Source: Crossaster papposus | Lineage: Eukaryota > Echinodermata > Asteroidea > Velatida > Solasteridae | NCBI GenBank assembly: GCA_037893245.1 | Contig: JBAIAA010000096.1 | Location: 1,860,001-1,924,000 of the forward strand | Length of the DNA stretch: 64,000 nucleotides | Reading direction: 5' to 3' | In this document: positions 44,611-55,126 of the stretch, piece after piece | Layout of the letters: the number at the start of each line of letters is the position of its first letter | How positions within the stretch are numbered: the first letter of the stretch is position 1 | Made by a program: the position numbers and the translations under genes | The notes under the pieces: generated by a model | The model's input: only the letters and a program-made list of their open reading frames with translations | The model's database searches: none | Told to the model about the DNA's origin: nothing

Positions 44611-44905
44611 AATGCCAGATGTGTTGCTGCAGGTTGAAGCAACACCAATAAAGATGGCGTGAGCATGCACACATTTCCAACTGACCCAAAATATAGGCGC
44701 GTCTAGGCCCGACACCAAGCTCCACGCTGTGCAGCGAACACTTCAAGCCGGATTTCTTTGAGCAAAATATGTACGAGTCGTTTGGCACAAAGTTTAAACG
44801 GTTGTTAAAACCAACTGCATTGCCAACAATATTCTGGCAAGTCAAAAAGCTAAGAAACCAACCGAAAAGCGGAGAGGGACTTTTGAGAAACGAGAAAAGA
44901 AAAGG
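44611..44905 (+). pseudogene. THAP zinc-finger domain fragment with splice donor
   Basis: Plus strand: NTNKDGVSMHTFPTDPKYRR, then after a one-frame slip PTPSSTLCSEHFKPDFFEQN, KFKRLLKPTALPTIF and a Lys-rich end. CSEHF and the closing LKPTALPTIF are the hallmark second zinc-binding half (C..H) and AVPTIF-like signature of THAP domains. An upstream CQMCCCRLK could be the first Cys pair in another frame. A good donor gtaaga follows at 44,906. At least one frameshift makes this copy suspect. It could come from a THAP9/P-element-like transposon or a cellular THAP gene. Confidence 0.6.
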
Positions 44906-46246
44906 GTAAGAATTGCTTCCACGTTTTCACATGCCGTATCATAGGCCTACACGTAATGAGACAATGGCCGCGTGCAGAACATGTACGTGCATACGTGTGG
45001 ATACGGAATTACGGACCAGTGCGGATAAAATACTGGCATACCATTGCGCATGCATGTACAATACATGTACATGTACAGTGTATGTATGTACGCGGATCGC
45101 ATGCTGCACGCACGCTGTGGTCAGGTACCAGACTATAATTTTGTTTCTTTTGGGGGGGTTGCCGAATGTTTGTCAGTGTGGGAACATGTTAACGAGGGGG
45201 CCACTTAATGTTATTTTATATCAATTTATCACCCCTGGTCTTGTTACTTACACAAAGGTCTGCATAGAACCTTTAACATTAAACTTAGATTTTAATTCAA
45301 TTGTAATTTCAATGTACTTGATGTAGAATTTGTAGGCTTACAATTTATAAAAGAACAAATAAGGGTCGTGACTTTTTCTCGATTGTAAAGTAAACAAAGC
45401 CAATTTCGGCAGTTAAATCTAACTAATTAATTATACAAATTGTTAATGTAATCCGATACTAAACAAAATGCTACCATCGTTGTAAACAGTTTTGTATATG
45501 CCTATAAAGAAGTTTATAACATCTGCATGCGAGTTTTAATGTTTATAATATGTAACAATAAACATTTTAAGGGGTAAGCCTTGCCTTGCGTTTTTAATAA
45601 AATGGTTAGAATTTTACTTCTTGGAAACATTAAAAATAAAAAGTGGAAAGGCTAGCATTTGTAATAACAATGGCCAAAATATTGTTTTTGTATTGGGGGG
45701 GGGGGGGGGGGGGATGGTAATAGCTACCCTTGCCTTTGTATTAAAACTGGCAAAACTTCACTATTTAGACAAATTAAAAATGGTAAGATTATAGCCTTGC
45801 ATTTTGACTTGATTGTTAAGCTTGACAAAATAGTAAGTCGTTGGCCTTGCATTTTGTATTTTTAATAGCTACTGTGTGTTTGAAAGACAAAAAATGAATA
45901 AAAAATGTGATGTTGAGCAACCATTTAGGGCTACGAGCTCATTACCGACTCCCATTGAGAACTCTTCCGGGTTCTAGGGTTTCACAGGCCACCACACCAC
46001 CTTCCCTCTCCAGTCCATGTAACCCGAGGGCGAAATACCATAAAAGGGAAGAAACAAGGTGGCACCCTATAAGCATTGCCGCCTAGCTAGCAAAATAATA
46101 TTATGCAGAAGCCAACCTGAACTTCGCTGACGCTTCCAACTGGTGAATAAGCAATACACCTTCATCAGGATAAGCTATCTTGAAAATGAAACGATACAAG
46201 CACATACGGTGTACGTTGGGGGCCGTTCAAAGTTGTCACCATTTTA
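44906..46246. other. intergenic, AT-rich with degenerate repeats
   Basis: 45,575-45,880 contains degenerate direct repeats around gccttgcattttg..aaaatgg with an embedded G-run (45,697-45,713). Alternating gtacatgt steps occur near 45,055-45,085. No gene. Confidence 0.4.
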
Positions 46247-46254
46247 ATGGTCCA

Positions 46255-46443
46255 TTATAGGATGCACTATCCTAGTTCAAGCCCCATTGAAAACAGTGTA
46301 AAATCAACAAAGTTTAGGGCCAAGTTTCATGCAAACCAACATCACTGGGGTTTATCAAACAACAATCAGATTATTGTCTTGGCCTTTATAGTTCCATTTC
46401 TTTTCAATTTTGGGTGGGTTAGCCAATTACATTTTTCAATATT
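46255..46443 (+). repeat. dispersed repeat, copy 1
   Basis: Shares ccccattgaaaacagtgtaa, catcactggggtttctc-like and caattttgggtggg blocks with 55,127-55,300 in the same order and orientation. Origin unknown. Confidence 0.6.
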
Positions 46444-46991
46444 CACACCAAAAGAAACTCGCCTCCCGAAAAGTGATACTTTCCCAGCCTGCACGCAGCC
46501 ATTTTACAAATGGCATCCCTCCATGTTCTAGGGCAATTAGGACCCATTTGTCAACCGTAATTTTGTCAATTAAGTCTGCCCTCAGATTGAAGCTCAGAAA
46601 CCAGGGAGTTGATCTCATGCTATATTTACACAATCCCACCGTTTCTTTTACCAAACGGCCTCCTTTTTCAAAAGAAATTGTGGGGGCACATTTCATGCTA
46701 AAGAGTCCGCGGAGATCTCCCTTCAATTAGGGTAGTTCACCCATGGTCGTACAAAGCGTACGGCAGGGTTGGGGGGGGGGGGGGGGGGTCGAAGGCCGCG
46801 TACGACTTTAAATGGTGAATAAATCGTAACGTACAATCAGTTTGGGTTTGTTTTCTTTCTTCTTTTTTATCTCGAAAAATTTTCAACATTAAAATCAGAA
46901 GCGATACAAAGTCCGCTGTTCCGAAATGATTGCTTCGGCAGGTTATACCTTGTTTACTATGGAACGCCAAAGAGGCATAAACCCCGTTCAA
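46444..46991. other. no gene seen; one G-run
   Basis: A G-run at about 46,770-46,788. No TIR, exon or repeat recognised. Confidence 0.4.
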
Positions 46992-47232
46992 CGCATCGAT
47001 CGGTCTTTTGCATCGACCGATCGGTATTTTACATCGACCGATCGTTTTTTTACATCGACCGATCGGTCTTTCTACCGATCGGTCTTTTACATCGACCGAT
47101 AGGTCTTTTACATCGACCGATCGGTCTTTTACATCGACCGATCGGTCTTTTACATCGAGCGATCGGTCTTTCTTTCTACCGATCGGTCTTTTACATCGAC
47201 CGATCGATCGTTGCCATCGACCGATCGGTAAT
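46992..47232. repeat. 21-bp minisatellite of ACCGATCGGT palindromes
   Basis: About eleven units of roughly catcgaccgatcggtctttta. Each contains the 10-bp palindrome ACCGATCGGT or a near variant. Twenty-one is a multiple of three, giving a repetitive open frame that is unlikely to be a gene. Confidence 0.85.
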
Positions 47233-47249
47233 AATCAATCACTGTGTGA

Positions 47250-47483
47250 CAGGGTTGTAGTCGAGTCCCTGCAGGTCCTTTCACAAGTCCTTTCGTGAAG
47301 CCAGTCACAAGTCCCTTCATAAAGGCAGTCACAAGTAACTGGATGAACAATGACAAAGGAATGCCTTTGTCAAAGCTGATTTGAGTAGCTTGTGATTTAA
47401 ATTGGAACTGAAAGACTTGTGATGGACTTGCAGGGACTTACAGGGACTTGCAGGGACTTGTGATGGACTGGACTACATCCCTG
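47250..47483. mobile_element. hAT-type MITE (234 bp)
   Basis: Ends CAGGGTTGTAGTC and inverted GACTACATCCCTG, with a perfect 8-bp duplication CTGTGTGA on both sides (47,242-47,249 and 47,484-47,491). CAGGG ends and an 8-bp duplication are typical of hAT elements. The interior is made of inverted cagggacttgyaag blocks. Confidence 0.85.
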
Positions 47484-47639
47484 CTGTGTGAACTAAAAAC
47501 AAAGGGACCACTGTTGCAATACACAAACCAGTCATCGCGTCGCCAAAACCAGAGACAGGGTTTGAAACTCCCGCTTTTAGGGAATGTCTAACCCAATTGG
47601 CCTGCAGACGTTTGATGTATTTGCTCGTCCACGAACTCC

Positions 47640-47954
47640 AACCACGGACTGTCATCTAGCAGAGATAATGTGGCTAGAACTGACCCCCAGATGCGTATCT
47701 TACACACAAAAAGGGGAAAAAAAGAGTTAAGAACTACGCTCTGGAGAGACCAGTCAAACAACCACTTTCTAGCATACCCACTAATTAACGTACAATTACA
47801 GATCTATCTCATAGACCAGTCACAAATACAATCCATATGATACTTGTCAGCAGAACCCTTTCCGCGTCTCAAAAAAATAATAACGAAAAGCACGGAGGGG
47901 TTCTTTTGAAACTTGTACAAGAAACAACCTCCCCCCCCCCCCCCCCCCCCCCCC

Positions 47955-48001
<47 letters not shown>

Positions 48002-48300
48002 ATTCCTACAGACTGCAATCTCGCGAAAGAAATGTGGCCTGAACTGACCTCCCATGAAGCGTATATCACTAGCAAAAAAAACCAAAAAAACGCTCTGGGC
48101 GGGATAGTTACGCAACCACACTGCTGGCATACCAGTACATCATAAATTATACAGATCTATCTCTGCAGACCAGCCACACGCCTACAATCCACTGATACTT
48201 CACGCAGCAGAACTGCTTCAGCATCTCAATAAAAAATAACGAAAACGATGAGAAAAAGTTCTGACTTGTGACAACTCCCTTTACCCCCCTCCCCTTCCCA
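47640..48300. repeat. diverged tandem duplication, each copy ending in a C-rich tract
   Basis: 47,660-48,000 and 48,020-48,300 share in order atgtggc..gaactgac, acgctctgg, cagatctatctc..agaccag, tacaatcca..tgatactt and aataacgaaaa. The first ends in an extreme C-tract (about 47,931-48,001), the second in a weaker one. Frames across the tract (poly-Pro/poly-Gly) are not genes. Confidence 0.6.
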
Positions 48301-48828
48301 CATAGAATGAGTTCTGATTCACTGCAGCTAACTCTAGAATTGATCAACAAAAACACACACACAAAATTACTGATCATTCCTTGAAGTATGCCTGCATACA
48401 CCGGTTTCTCTGAGCTATACCTTCTTGCAAAAGCACTCCATTAGAATTAAAAAACCTAATAGCCTCACAGAAAAAGAAATAAAATTCCACAAAACCCAGT
48501 ATTACACGTCCTTCACGTTAAAGTCCTTCCCAGGTGACCGAGAATCGTTCAAATTTTTTTTTTAAAAACGGTGAGTGACATGTATGATTACGCTGCTTCC
48601 CAATAAACAGGATCACTCAATTTCAAACGTCTGCAAACTAAATTAGTCTAATGTGTGCTTGACTCAACTGCCAAGCACACATCAAACTAATGCATTTGAC
48701 ATAATTTTGTAATTGGTCCCATGCATTGGTATTAACAAGTGCGCTTGGCTGAATTTGTCAGCGCAATGATCTGTTTGACTTGCCACGAGTATGATGTAGA
48801 ATGGAAACGTTTTAATTATGATTCTTAC
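48301..48828. other. no feature recognised
   Basis: Downstream side of the minus-strand SAM exon. No following exon of that gene could be identified. Confidence 0.4.
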
Positions 48829-48955
48829 CGGGTTGGTCAGGGGCCACCGTGACTCGACGGCATCTCTGTTTCAGGATGACCTGGTCACCCAAACGGGTTA
48901 CACCGAGTCGATTCAGGTCATCATTACTGATTGATGCTACAGCAGCAACGATTAT
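48829..48955 (-). CDS. SAM-like domain exon 2 of minus-strand gene
   Basis: Minus strand, acceptor tcgtttcag/ATA and donor CCCG/gtaaga. 127 nt, entering phase 0 and leaving phase 1, identical in phase to the plus-strand exon at 58,225. It encodes IIVAAVASISNDDLNRLGVT then RLGDQVILKQRCRRVTVAPD. The core LGVTRLGDQVILKQRC matches LGVNRVGDRVRIRQKC of the plus-strand gene. It is the second half of a SAM-type helical domain. Later exons were not found within the window, so the gene is truncated, rearranged or extends into unrecognised sequence. Confidence 0.65.
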
Positions 48956-50101
48956 CTGAAACGAGATGCGATGAAGCTTGATCAGAAACAAGTTGGGAAA
49001 TCACGTTTTTGATGAGCATGAACTGATAAGCAAATAAATTGTGCTATAAACTGCTTCGTATCTTCAATTCAAGTCAGTCAAACATTTCGTTCTTCTTGAT
49101 TTATGTTTCCCGTAGATTTCACGTACAGCATCGTTTTTGAATTTGTGTTTGTGAAGCATTGGAGTAGACAGTGTTTTTTTGGTGTTTCTTCTGGTTTGTT
49201 ATCCTGTTACAGTGCATTTTTGCGCATTATTTGGACGGTGGTATTTACTGTTGTAAATCCCCCGTGTATGTTCCGCGGGTCAGATGTCAGGGGTATAACA
49301 AAAATCACTACTCACCAAATACAACAAATAATATGTGTTTTGTTGCATGGGTAACTCTTACAAAAAGTTATACAGCAAAATGCCATGATATTTGAAGGCA
49401 ATGTGCACCGTTAACGTGGTTTACCTTACAACCACTTCATGCACATCGACCTAAAAGCCCAGTCACACACTACCGTTTCAGCTGAACGCACGCCTAACGC
49501 ACCAAATTATTTTCCTGCGTCGAAATGCGTTGATACACTGTAGAGGTGCGTCAGAGGTGCGTCCAGATTCGGTAGAAGGCCGGCGGTACACGGCGATACA
49601 CGGGCATGTGCGCCTATGCCAAAAAATATTTTTGAACATGCACTAAAATTGTGAACGTACGATAATTACGCGCTGTGTGCGGCAAAATGCGTCCGAGGTG
49701 CGGGGAATTCGGTAGAGCCGCGGTAGGGCTTCGTTGAGTGCGTTAGCAGTTCGGTACAGTACGGCCACAAAAGTTGGACGACATCTTCAGCGTACACCCC
49801 GAACGCACAGATCGCGACTCTACCGCGCGTCTATCGCGCGTCTACCGATTGTGAACGCACGCATAGCGTTTGTGGACGTATGTCAGCGCACATAGGACGT
49901 TATCGGACGTCTGTATGCCGTAGTCCTACCGCACCCAGCGCATGTCTACCATGTGTCTACCGTGTCCAGCGCACCGCCACCGCATGTCAGCGCACGTCTA
50001 GCATTTTGGCACTCGTACGTCGAGAAAACTATCTAAAAAGGCACCCAAATCTGGATCTCCTCATGTTTCTTTGTGCTCGCCATCAGGGCACATCGTAAAC
50101 C

Positions 50102-51267
50102 ATGGAGGTAGCTCTTCTGCAACACAACCATGACCTGCTCCACCTGACCCTCAACCAAGTCAACCTCGCCAGAAGAATAAGGAGAAGACGAAGAAGAAGA
50201 AGGAGGGATGTTTGGGTGCGGCCATGGATAGCTAGACGAGCAGAGTTTGGCCTCTACGACCAGTTGATGGTTGAGCTCCGCAACGAGGATGCCAGGTCCT
50301 TCAGGAACTTCCTGCGTATGCCACCGGAGATGTACGATGAGCTGCTTGCCAGAGTGGGGCCCAGGATCACCAAGCAGACGACCTGGTACCGAAGACCTCT
50401 AGAGCCTGGCCTGAAGCTCGCGATCACACTTCGCCACCTTGCCTCTGGGAGTACCTACCACAACATGCAGTATGGCTGGAGGGTACCCCCCAACACCATC
50501 TCCGTCGTCGTCAGAGAGGTCTGCCAAGCCATCGTGGACGAGTACATGCCAGAGGTGATGACCTGCCCCTCGACACCTGATGGCTGGCGTCCCATCTCCG
50601 ACCGCTTCCTGCAGAGGTGGAACTTTCCCCACACCATGGGTGCTCTTGATGGGAAGCATGTAGCCTGCAAGTGCCCAAGCAACAGTGGATCCGTCTACTA
50701 CAATTACAAGGGATTCTACTCTCTGGTGCTGATGGCCCTCGTGGACGCGGACTACAAGTTTGTGTGGTGCGACATCGGAGGCACTGGTGCTGCATCTGAT
50801 GCAGAGCTAAAGGAAGGTGCAGACAACAACACCCTGGGATTCCCTGAGCCAGACCCTCTTCCCAATGACATCAAGGATGTCCCCTACTACTTCATAGGGG
50901 ATGATGCCTTTGCCCTGAGAGACACCATGATGAAACCCTTCAGTCTGCGAGGCCTCTCCATGGACGAAAGGATCTACAACTACCGCCTTTCCCGTGCCAG
51001 GAGGGTTGTGGAGAACGCATTTGGGATACTGGCAAACAGATTCAGAGTGATGATCACTACCATGCAGCACCACCCCACTTAGACCATGAGAACCTGCAGC
51101 ATGAGGTGATCCCTGGCGCCTGGAGACAGGACCGCAACCTGGTTGACACCCATGTGGTGCCAGGTGGCAACAGAGCCACCAAGGAAGCCAAGAAGCAGAG
51201 AAATCTCCTCAAGCACTGGGTTAACAGCGAAGCTGGATCCGTTCCCTGGCAAGGCAACATGATTTGA
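50102..51267 (+). pseudogene. Harbinger DDE transposase with internal frame-breaking deletion
   Basis: ATG at 50,102 in the context accATGg. An Arg-run (nine in a row, near residues 25-33) is a likely nuclear signal. 326 codons remain open, with MGALDGKHVACKCP (Asp near 183), a second Asp in ASDAE (near 233) and VVENAFGILANRFRV (Glu near 304), the DDE triad of PIF/Harbinger. The frame stops at 51,082, but the family C-terminus continues at once in another frame (HENLQHEVIPGAWR... to NSEAGSVPWQ, ending 51,267). The usual LHN segment between them is missing, so a deletion has removed it and broken the frame. Codons are GC-rich compared with the host exons. Confidence 0.8.
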
Positions 51268-52252
51268 TTGTGTTTTACTATGTTTTTTGTTCCATATGAG
51301 CTCTTGATGATTGTGTTATACCTGTTGTACCAGGATATGAGCTCTTTAACACCTTTTACAACTGTTGTTTGGTGTTTATCTTAATTTCAATTGACTTGAA
51401 GCATAATTTGAAATATACAAGTAATTATCTCTGGCCCTTGCATTTAAAATGTAATTAGCCCTAAAACTATGTTATATGATATGTAATTACCCACATATAC
51501 CACCATCTACAACACACTTTATTTTTAGATAATAACTATAACACATGGCCCTACAATGTTTCAACAAACTTCATATTTGTAAATGCTAACTTTAGTGTAA
51601 ATTGTAATATTGAAATTACATTTCATTAAAGAATGCATAAATAAGTTTTCATATGTATGGGAAATAAATAGTTAGAGTTTATTTGTTGCCATATGAAAAA
51701 AAGTTATTGGAGGGGTAATTGCATATATATTGCAAGTGTGTTGTTGTTAAAACTATTTAATTACATCTCAAATAAAAGGAGGCCAGATATGGTAATTGCA
51801 AATTGTATGGGCAATAGTTACAGTTAATTTATATTGCAAGTGTGTTGTTAAAACTATTTAATAACATCTCAATAGAAAGGGCCATAATTTAAAAATTAAT
51901 TTGTGAAATAATTGCACAAACTAAATAGATTACATGTTAAAAGTGTCAACTTTTATTTATAAAACAATATTCTACAACAATAACACATGTACAAAGTCTA
52001 CAAAGTCTAGTAGTCTGCTGGAGATAGGCAAGGAGGGGTGTTGAGAGGCTCGTCATCCTGGATCTTGGTAGAGGTAGAGGTCTGATAAGCGTCAAGCGTT
52101 CTGAGGAAGTACGTGCCTGGGGTGTTGTGGAAGTCCTTGAGGCTGGTAGAGCTGCTGTCCATGGCCGCGTGGAAGGCAGTGCTAAGGATCTCTCTGGCTG
52201 GCACTGTGGAAGGCTCTGTGGAAGGCACTGTGGAGCTGGCAGAGGTCTGGGG

Positions 52253-53662
52253 CTAGGGTGATGGCACCTGCAGTCTGGGCAATTGCAGCTGGTGGAACTG
52301 CTGCTGCTGCTGCTGATGGTGTTGCTGGCGTCGCAGAGAGTACTGCTCCATGTAGGCTGGCTCCTGGGATTGCCACACAGAACCATGGGGAGATGTCACA
52401 GAGGGGTTCCACAGGTTGGGGCTGGGCTGCCAACAGGACTGGGCACCACCAAAGGTAGGGGCAGAGCTGGATCTGGGGTACTGTGGCTGTGGCTGGTACT
52501 GGGGGTGGCTTGGATGAAGGGTGGAAGGCTCGCCTCCCAGGGCAGCAGGGGCAGCACGGGCAGCACGGGCAGCACGGGCAGCAGGGGCAGCAGGGGCAGC
52601 AAATGTCTCCTCGTCCTCTTCCTCGTCAAACTCCATCAAGGTCTTGTTGATCACCCTCTTCATCTTCTTGAAGTGAGTTGGTGACATGGTGCGGATGAGG
52701 TCCTTAATGTAGTTGCCGTAGGCTTCCTGGGCGCTCGGGGGATGCAGCTGTTGGGCTCGGAGGGTGTTGATGGCTTCGCCTGAGTCCTCCAGTCTCTTGG
52801 CCAGGGTGACAAGGATACGGTCCTCTTCAGGTGTGGCAGCGGAGGTGGTGGTGGGTCGCCTGGAGGTGGAGGCTCTGGGTGGCACAAGGCCCAGCTGCTG
52901 GTCGGCACACGCTTCTTCGGCTGCCTCGAGGTCCCCGCCATGGCTCTGGATCACCTGCTGGACACTCTGGAAGGGCTCACTGCGGTGGGTGATGATGGTC
53001 TGCAGGAACTTGAAGTTGTCCCACACCCACTGGGTCAGGGCTGGTGGAGCTCCATCGCCGGACTTCTTCTTGTGCAGCCTGGTGTTGTTGTCTCGGAGGG
53101 AACGCCACCAGCCGAGGATGTGGTCCACAGTCTTGCCTAGGTTGTCTGCCTGGGTCTTGCAGAGTCTGTCCTTCATGGGACGGTCCCTGTAGTGGGTCAT
53201 CTTCGTGTTCCACACACAGGGGTTGTCGTGTAGCCACTCGAGCATGCTCTCCTCTTCTGGCCTGGTCAGGAAGTAGGTCTTCTTGGCCACCTTGGTCGTC
53301 CTCTTCCTCTTGGTCCCCTGGGTGGTGGAGGCAGTGGAGGCGACAGAGCCGACAGTAGAAGTGGCATCCGACTGGTTCCCGTCAGCAGCAGCAGCATCAC
53401 CACCAGCCAGGCGCCGTAGATCTTCTTCAGCAGGAGGCGTAGGGGATCTGGGAGGCTCCTCGGACAGGACAGGCTGGACAGGCTGGACAGGCTGGACAGA
53501 CAGGACAGCACCTTGGTCGTCGGCACTGGAACTGGTCTGGGCTCTCGTACTCTTGGCAGGGGAGCTGCAGGTGGCTGCTGTGGATGCTTTGGGGGCAGTC
53601 CTTCCACGGCCTCGGCCTCGAGCTGAGGTCTTCGTCTTCTTGGCAGTAGGTTTGGGAGGCAT
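52253..53662 (-). CDS. Harbinger-encoded MADF (Myb/SANT-like) DNA-binding protein, 469 aa
   Basis: The ATG at 53,662 (MPPKPTAKKTKTS) is preferred over upstream non-ATG extension. The N-terminus is basic and Pro/Ser/Thr-rich. Residues about 136-228 form a MADF/Myb-SANT-like domain (EESMLEWLHDNPCVWN, YRDRPMKDRLC, ILGWWRSLRDN, WDNFKFLQ). A BESS-like helix lies near 310-345 (IKDLIRTMSPTHFKKMKRVI), then an acidic patch, an Ala/Arg repeat and a Gln-rich tail. Harbinger elements encode such a protein to import the transposase and bind the termini. The frame is intact. AATAAA on the minus strand near 51,951 may be its polyadenylation signal. Confidence 0.8.
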   Translation of the reverse strand: MPPKPTAKKTKTSARGRGRGRTAPKASTAATCSSPAKSTRAQTSSSADDQGAVLSVQPVQPVQPVLSEEPPRSPTPPAEEDLRRLAGGDAAAADGNQSDATSTVGSVASTASTTQGTKRKRTTKVAKKTYFLTRPEEESMLEWLHDNPCVWNTKMTHYRDRPMKDRLCKTQADNLGKTVDHILGWWRSLRDNNTRLHKKKSGDGAPPALTQWVWDNFKFLQTIITHRSEPFQSVQQVIQSHGGDLEAAEEACADQQLGLVPPRASTSRRPTTTSAATPEEDRILVTLAKRLEDSGEAINTLRAQQLHPPSAQEAYGNYIKDLIRTMSPTHFKKMKRVINKTLMEFDEEEDEETFAAPAAPAARAARAARAAPAALGGEPSTLHPSHPQYQPQPQYPRSSSAPTFGGAQSCWQPSPNLWNPSVTSPHGSVWQSQEPAYMEQYSLRRQQHHQQQQQQFHQLQLPRLQVPSP

Positions 53663-54286
53663 CACTGGATCGCAGGACACTGGTTAGTAGGTAACAGGAC
53701 CGCAGAACGGCAGATACGATAATCGAGAGGTTTGAAAAGTGCCTCTCGATGTCAAGATCTGATGTCGATATGCCAAAACGCAGAGCTTATATTGGGAACG
53801 TCACGTGACGGTTTAGTTCGGTCGCCGCGCGGTGGGGGCGCGTCCTGGTGCGGTCATGTTCGGTCGGCATGCGCCGAGTGCGTTGTGTTACCGGTGGGGG
53901 CACGGTGGCTAGCGGTGGGGGCGCGTTGACTTTCGGTGGCTTTTGGTGGCCTGCGCTGACAAACGGTGGGTATTTACAATTTGTGTGCGTTGGCATGCGC
54001 TGTGTGCGCTCAGCATGCGCTGTGTGCGTTCACCATGCGCTGAGTGCGTTCAGCATGCGCTGACAAACGCACTTATTTTTCCTAATTTTAAGGTGAGTTT
54101 TGACTCTAGACGCTGGCCTGCGCTGGTCCTGTGCGGTGTCTACGTTCGGCACGCGTTCAGCCCGCGGTGAACATGCGGTACTATATGCTCAAGACGGCCG
54201 ATTTGGGGGTATTTTTGTGCGTACAAAAATTATTGGTTGCACGCTTCGTGCGCTGATGGCGTGCGCTAGTGTGTGACTACAGCTTA

Positions 54287-55114
54287 TGGCCCTGTCACAC
54301 TAGAACGTTTTAGGCCAACGCGTGAGTAGCGCGTTAAAAATAGTTGATATGCTGGCAAACGCTGAACTTCCACAGAAAAAGTCAAGTTGAACTGTGATTT
54401 CAGCGTGTACATAACGCGTTAATAACGGGTTCATAGCGTTCGCCAGCGCGTGAATAACGCGTTAGTAACGCGCTCAACGACTGATGAACGACTGCCCAGC
54501 GCGTGAGTAGCGCGGTCCAACGCGCGCCAGCGTACGGCAACGAACACATGATTAGTTGTACAAAAAGATGACGCGCTACTACAGTAATGGCCCTGTCACA
54601 CCAGAACGTTTTAGGCCAACGTGTTGAAATTTCGGCAACACGCGGGTAAACGCTGACCAACGCTAGGCCAGCGTTCGCAACGCGCTGAGCGCGTTACCCA
54701 CACGCTGGAACACGCTGTCACACGCTGAGACAAAAATACGTTTTTCAACATACCTAAAAAAATTGAGCGTTTGCCAGCGTGTGACTGCACACGCTAGCGG
54801 CGCGCAAGAAGGCCGTTACTTACGCGTCGAACACGCTAGGCGATCGTTATCAACCCGCTACTCGACGCGTGAGTAACGAATCTAAAACGCGCCGCCAGCG
54901 TGTGCAGTCACACGCTGGCAAACGCTGGAAATTGTAGCTATTTTGAAGGAAAAAAAATTTCCTCAGCGTATGACAGCGTGTCCCAGCGTGTGAGTAACGC
55001 GCTCATCGTGTTGCTAACGCTGGCCTAGCGTTGGTTAGCGTTTGCCAGCGTGTTGCCAAAATTACAACACGCTACTCACGCGTTGGCCTAAAATGTTCTG
55101 GTGTGACAGGGCCA
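54287..55114. mobile_element. Harbinger-type MITE (GGCCCTGTCACACC family), composite with deletion
   Basis: Ends TGGCCCTGTCACACTAG (54,287) and inverted (55,114), with TTA on both sides. An internal left end at 54,598 preceded by TAA shows the same inner-in-outer structure as at 24,019, but the inner right end has been lost in a deletion near 54,865. It was inserted at the right edge of the 49,455-54,283 Harbinger element. Confidence 0.75.
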
Positions 55115-55126
55115 TTAAGGTTGCAC

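Larger units (their letters stand above)
49455..54283. mobile_element. PIF/Harbinger transposon with convergent transposase and MADF genes
   Basis: Ends AAGCCCAGTCACACACTA (49,455) and an imperfect inverse TAGTGTGTGACTACAGC (ending about 54,283), with TAA on the left. On the right the TAA can be recovered once the MITE inserted at 54,287 is removed. Subterminal regions (49,457-50,100 and 53,690-54,280) are rich in gcgtctaccg and gcatgcgctg repeats. The two genes face each other. The AT-rich middle (51,270-51,950) contains a duplicated block and likely polyadenylation signals on both strands. Confidence 0.8.

Noticed and set aside
44913..45326. 137-codon Cys/His-rich plus-strand frame
   Set aside because: Starts just after the THAP splice donor, is driven by gtacatgt alternation and shows no domain.
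47804..48145. Poly-Pro / poly-Gly proteins
   Set aside because: Translation of the C-tract only; the flanking residues are non-conserved repeat sequence.
49440..50101. Coding start upstream of the Harbinger transposase ATG
   Set aside because: This stretch is made of short subterminal repeats (gcgtctacc-type); the ATG at 50,102 has a good context.
50399..50795. Minus-strand frames within the Harbinger transposase
   Set aside because: Antisense shadows of a GC-rich coding region with clear DDE motifs on the plus strand.
52258..53687. Plus-strand frames opposite the MADF gene
   Set aside because: Low-complexity antisense shadows; the minus strand carries the recognisable MADF and BESS-like regions.
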